Assembly (NCBI GenBank): GCA_011051715.1
Contig: DRKP01000010.1
Span: forward strand, 1 to 55,479
Length of the DNA stretch: 55,479 nt
Reading direction: 5' to 3'
Source of the DNA: Sedimenticola thiotaurini
Lineage (GTDB): Bacteria; Pseudomonadota; Gammaproteobacteria; Chromatiales; Chromatiaceae
Notes under the pieces: generated by a model
Told to the model about the DNA's origin: nothing
What the model saw: the letters and a program-made list of their open reading frames with translations, nothing else
Databases searched by the model: none
Shown here: positions 55,393-55,479 of the stretch, in pieces
Layout of the letters: each line of letters starts with the position of its first letter
How positions within the stretch are numbered: position 1 is the first letter of the stretch
Program-made: the position numbers and the translations under genes

Positions 55393-55479
55393 CTATCATT
55401 TTATTTCAATAGGTTAGGAGCCTCAGGCATCTCCCCTCCCGGCGTTGCGTGCCTTGCCAAGGGAACCACCCTTGCCTGC

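Noticed and set aside
55393-55479. Possible minus-strand coding end entering the window
   Set aside because: Two short frames are open to the window edge but are under 30 codons, show no motif and have no start; insufficient to call a gene.

Overview
This window looks like chromosomal DNA from a GC-rich gammaproteobacterium. Gene order in the left half matches both the E. coli purB-hflD-mnmA-nudJ block and the Pseudomonas block mtaD/mtnA-gyrA-serC-pheA-hisC-tyrA/aroA-cmk-rpsA-ihfB, with mupP-yciK-ubiG beside it. A long-form Rnf complex, a NifJ-type 2-oxoacid:ferredoxin oxidoreductase, a cytochrome c' and a sensor kinase fit a metabolically flexible, possibly sulfur-oxidising or Chromatiales-like organism. 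That placement is inference. No rRNA, tRNA, CRISPR array, insertion sequence or prophage was seen.

Layout. 1-9710 is mostly minus strand: purB (cut by the window edge), hflD, mnmA, an exported protein with a possible Cys-His-Asp triad, nudJ, a diguanylate cyclase, yciK, mupP, ubiG, a DUF302 protein and mtaD. 9791-24435 is plus strand: mtnA, gyrA, then serC-serA-pheA-hisC-tyrA-racemase-aroA-cmk-rpsA-ihfB, which joins serine, phenylalanine, tyrosine and shikimate synthesis to translation and DNA-bending genes. 24621-30527 is a mixed accessory stretch: two very small proteins, a SET-domain protein, an M1-like peptidase divergent from a ChaN-PDZ lipoprotein, and a cysteine-free CnoX-like protein with a membrane-anchored partner.

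31616-44242 is the most interesting part. A LysR regulator diverges from rnfB, which is followed by a very large (1652 aa) NifJ-like oxidoreductase with a fused C-terminal ferredoxin domain, a Tpx peroxidase, rnfC, rnfD, rnfG, rnfE, rnfA, a 59-residue cysteine-rich membrane protein resembling a cluster-maturation factor, and ppsR, the regulator of PEP synthase. Together they suggest a module linking 2-oxoacid oxidation or reductive carboxylation to a membrane ion pump, with PEP synthesis downstream. 44350-55233 holds a class V aminotransferase-like enzyme, a multi-PAS hybrid signalling pair, cytochrome c', a DUF2905 protein, hrpA and a YchJ-family protein.

Intergenic DNA is rich in repeats: heptanucleotide tandem arrays at several loci, a seven-unit 17-bp array, REP-like palindromes, and two large inverted repeats (near 38.6 kb and 55.3 kb). 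All functional assignments come from reading translated sequence and recalled family features; no database search was run.
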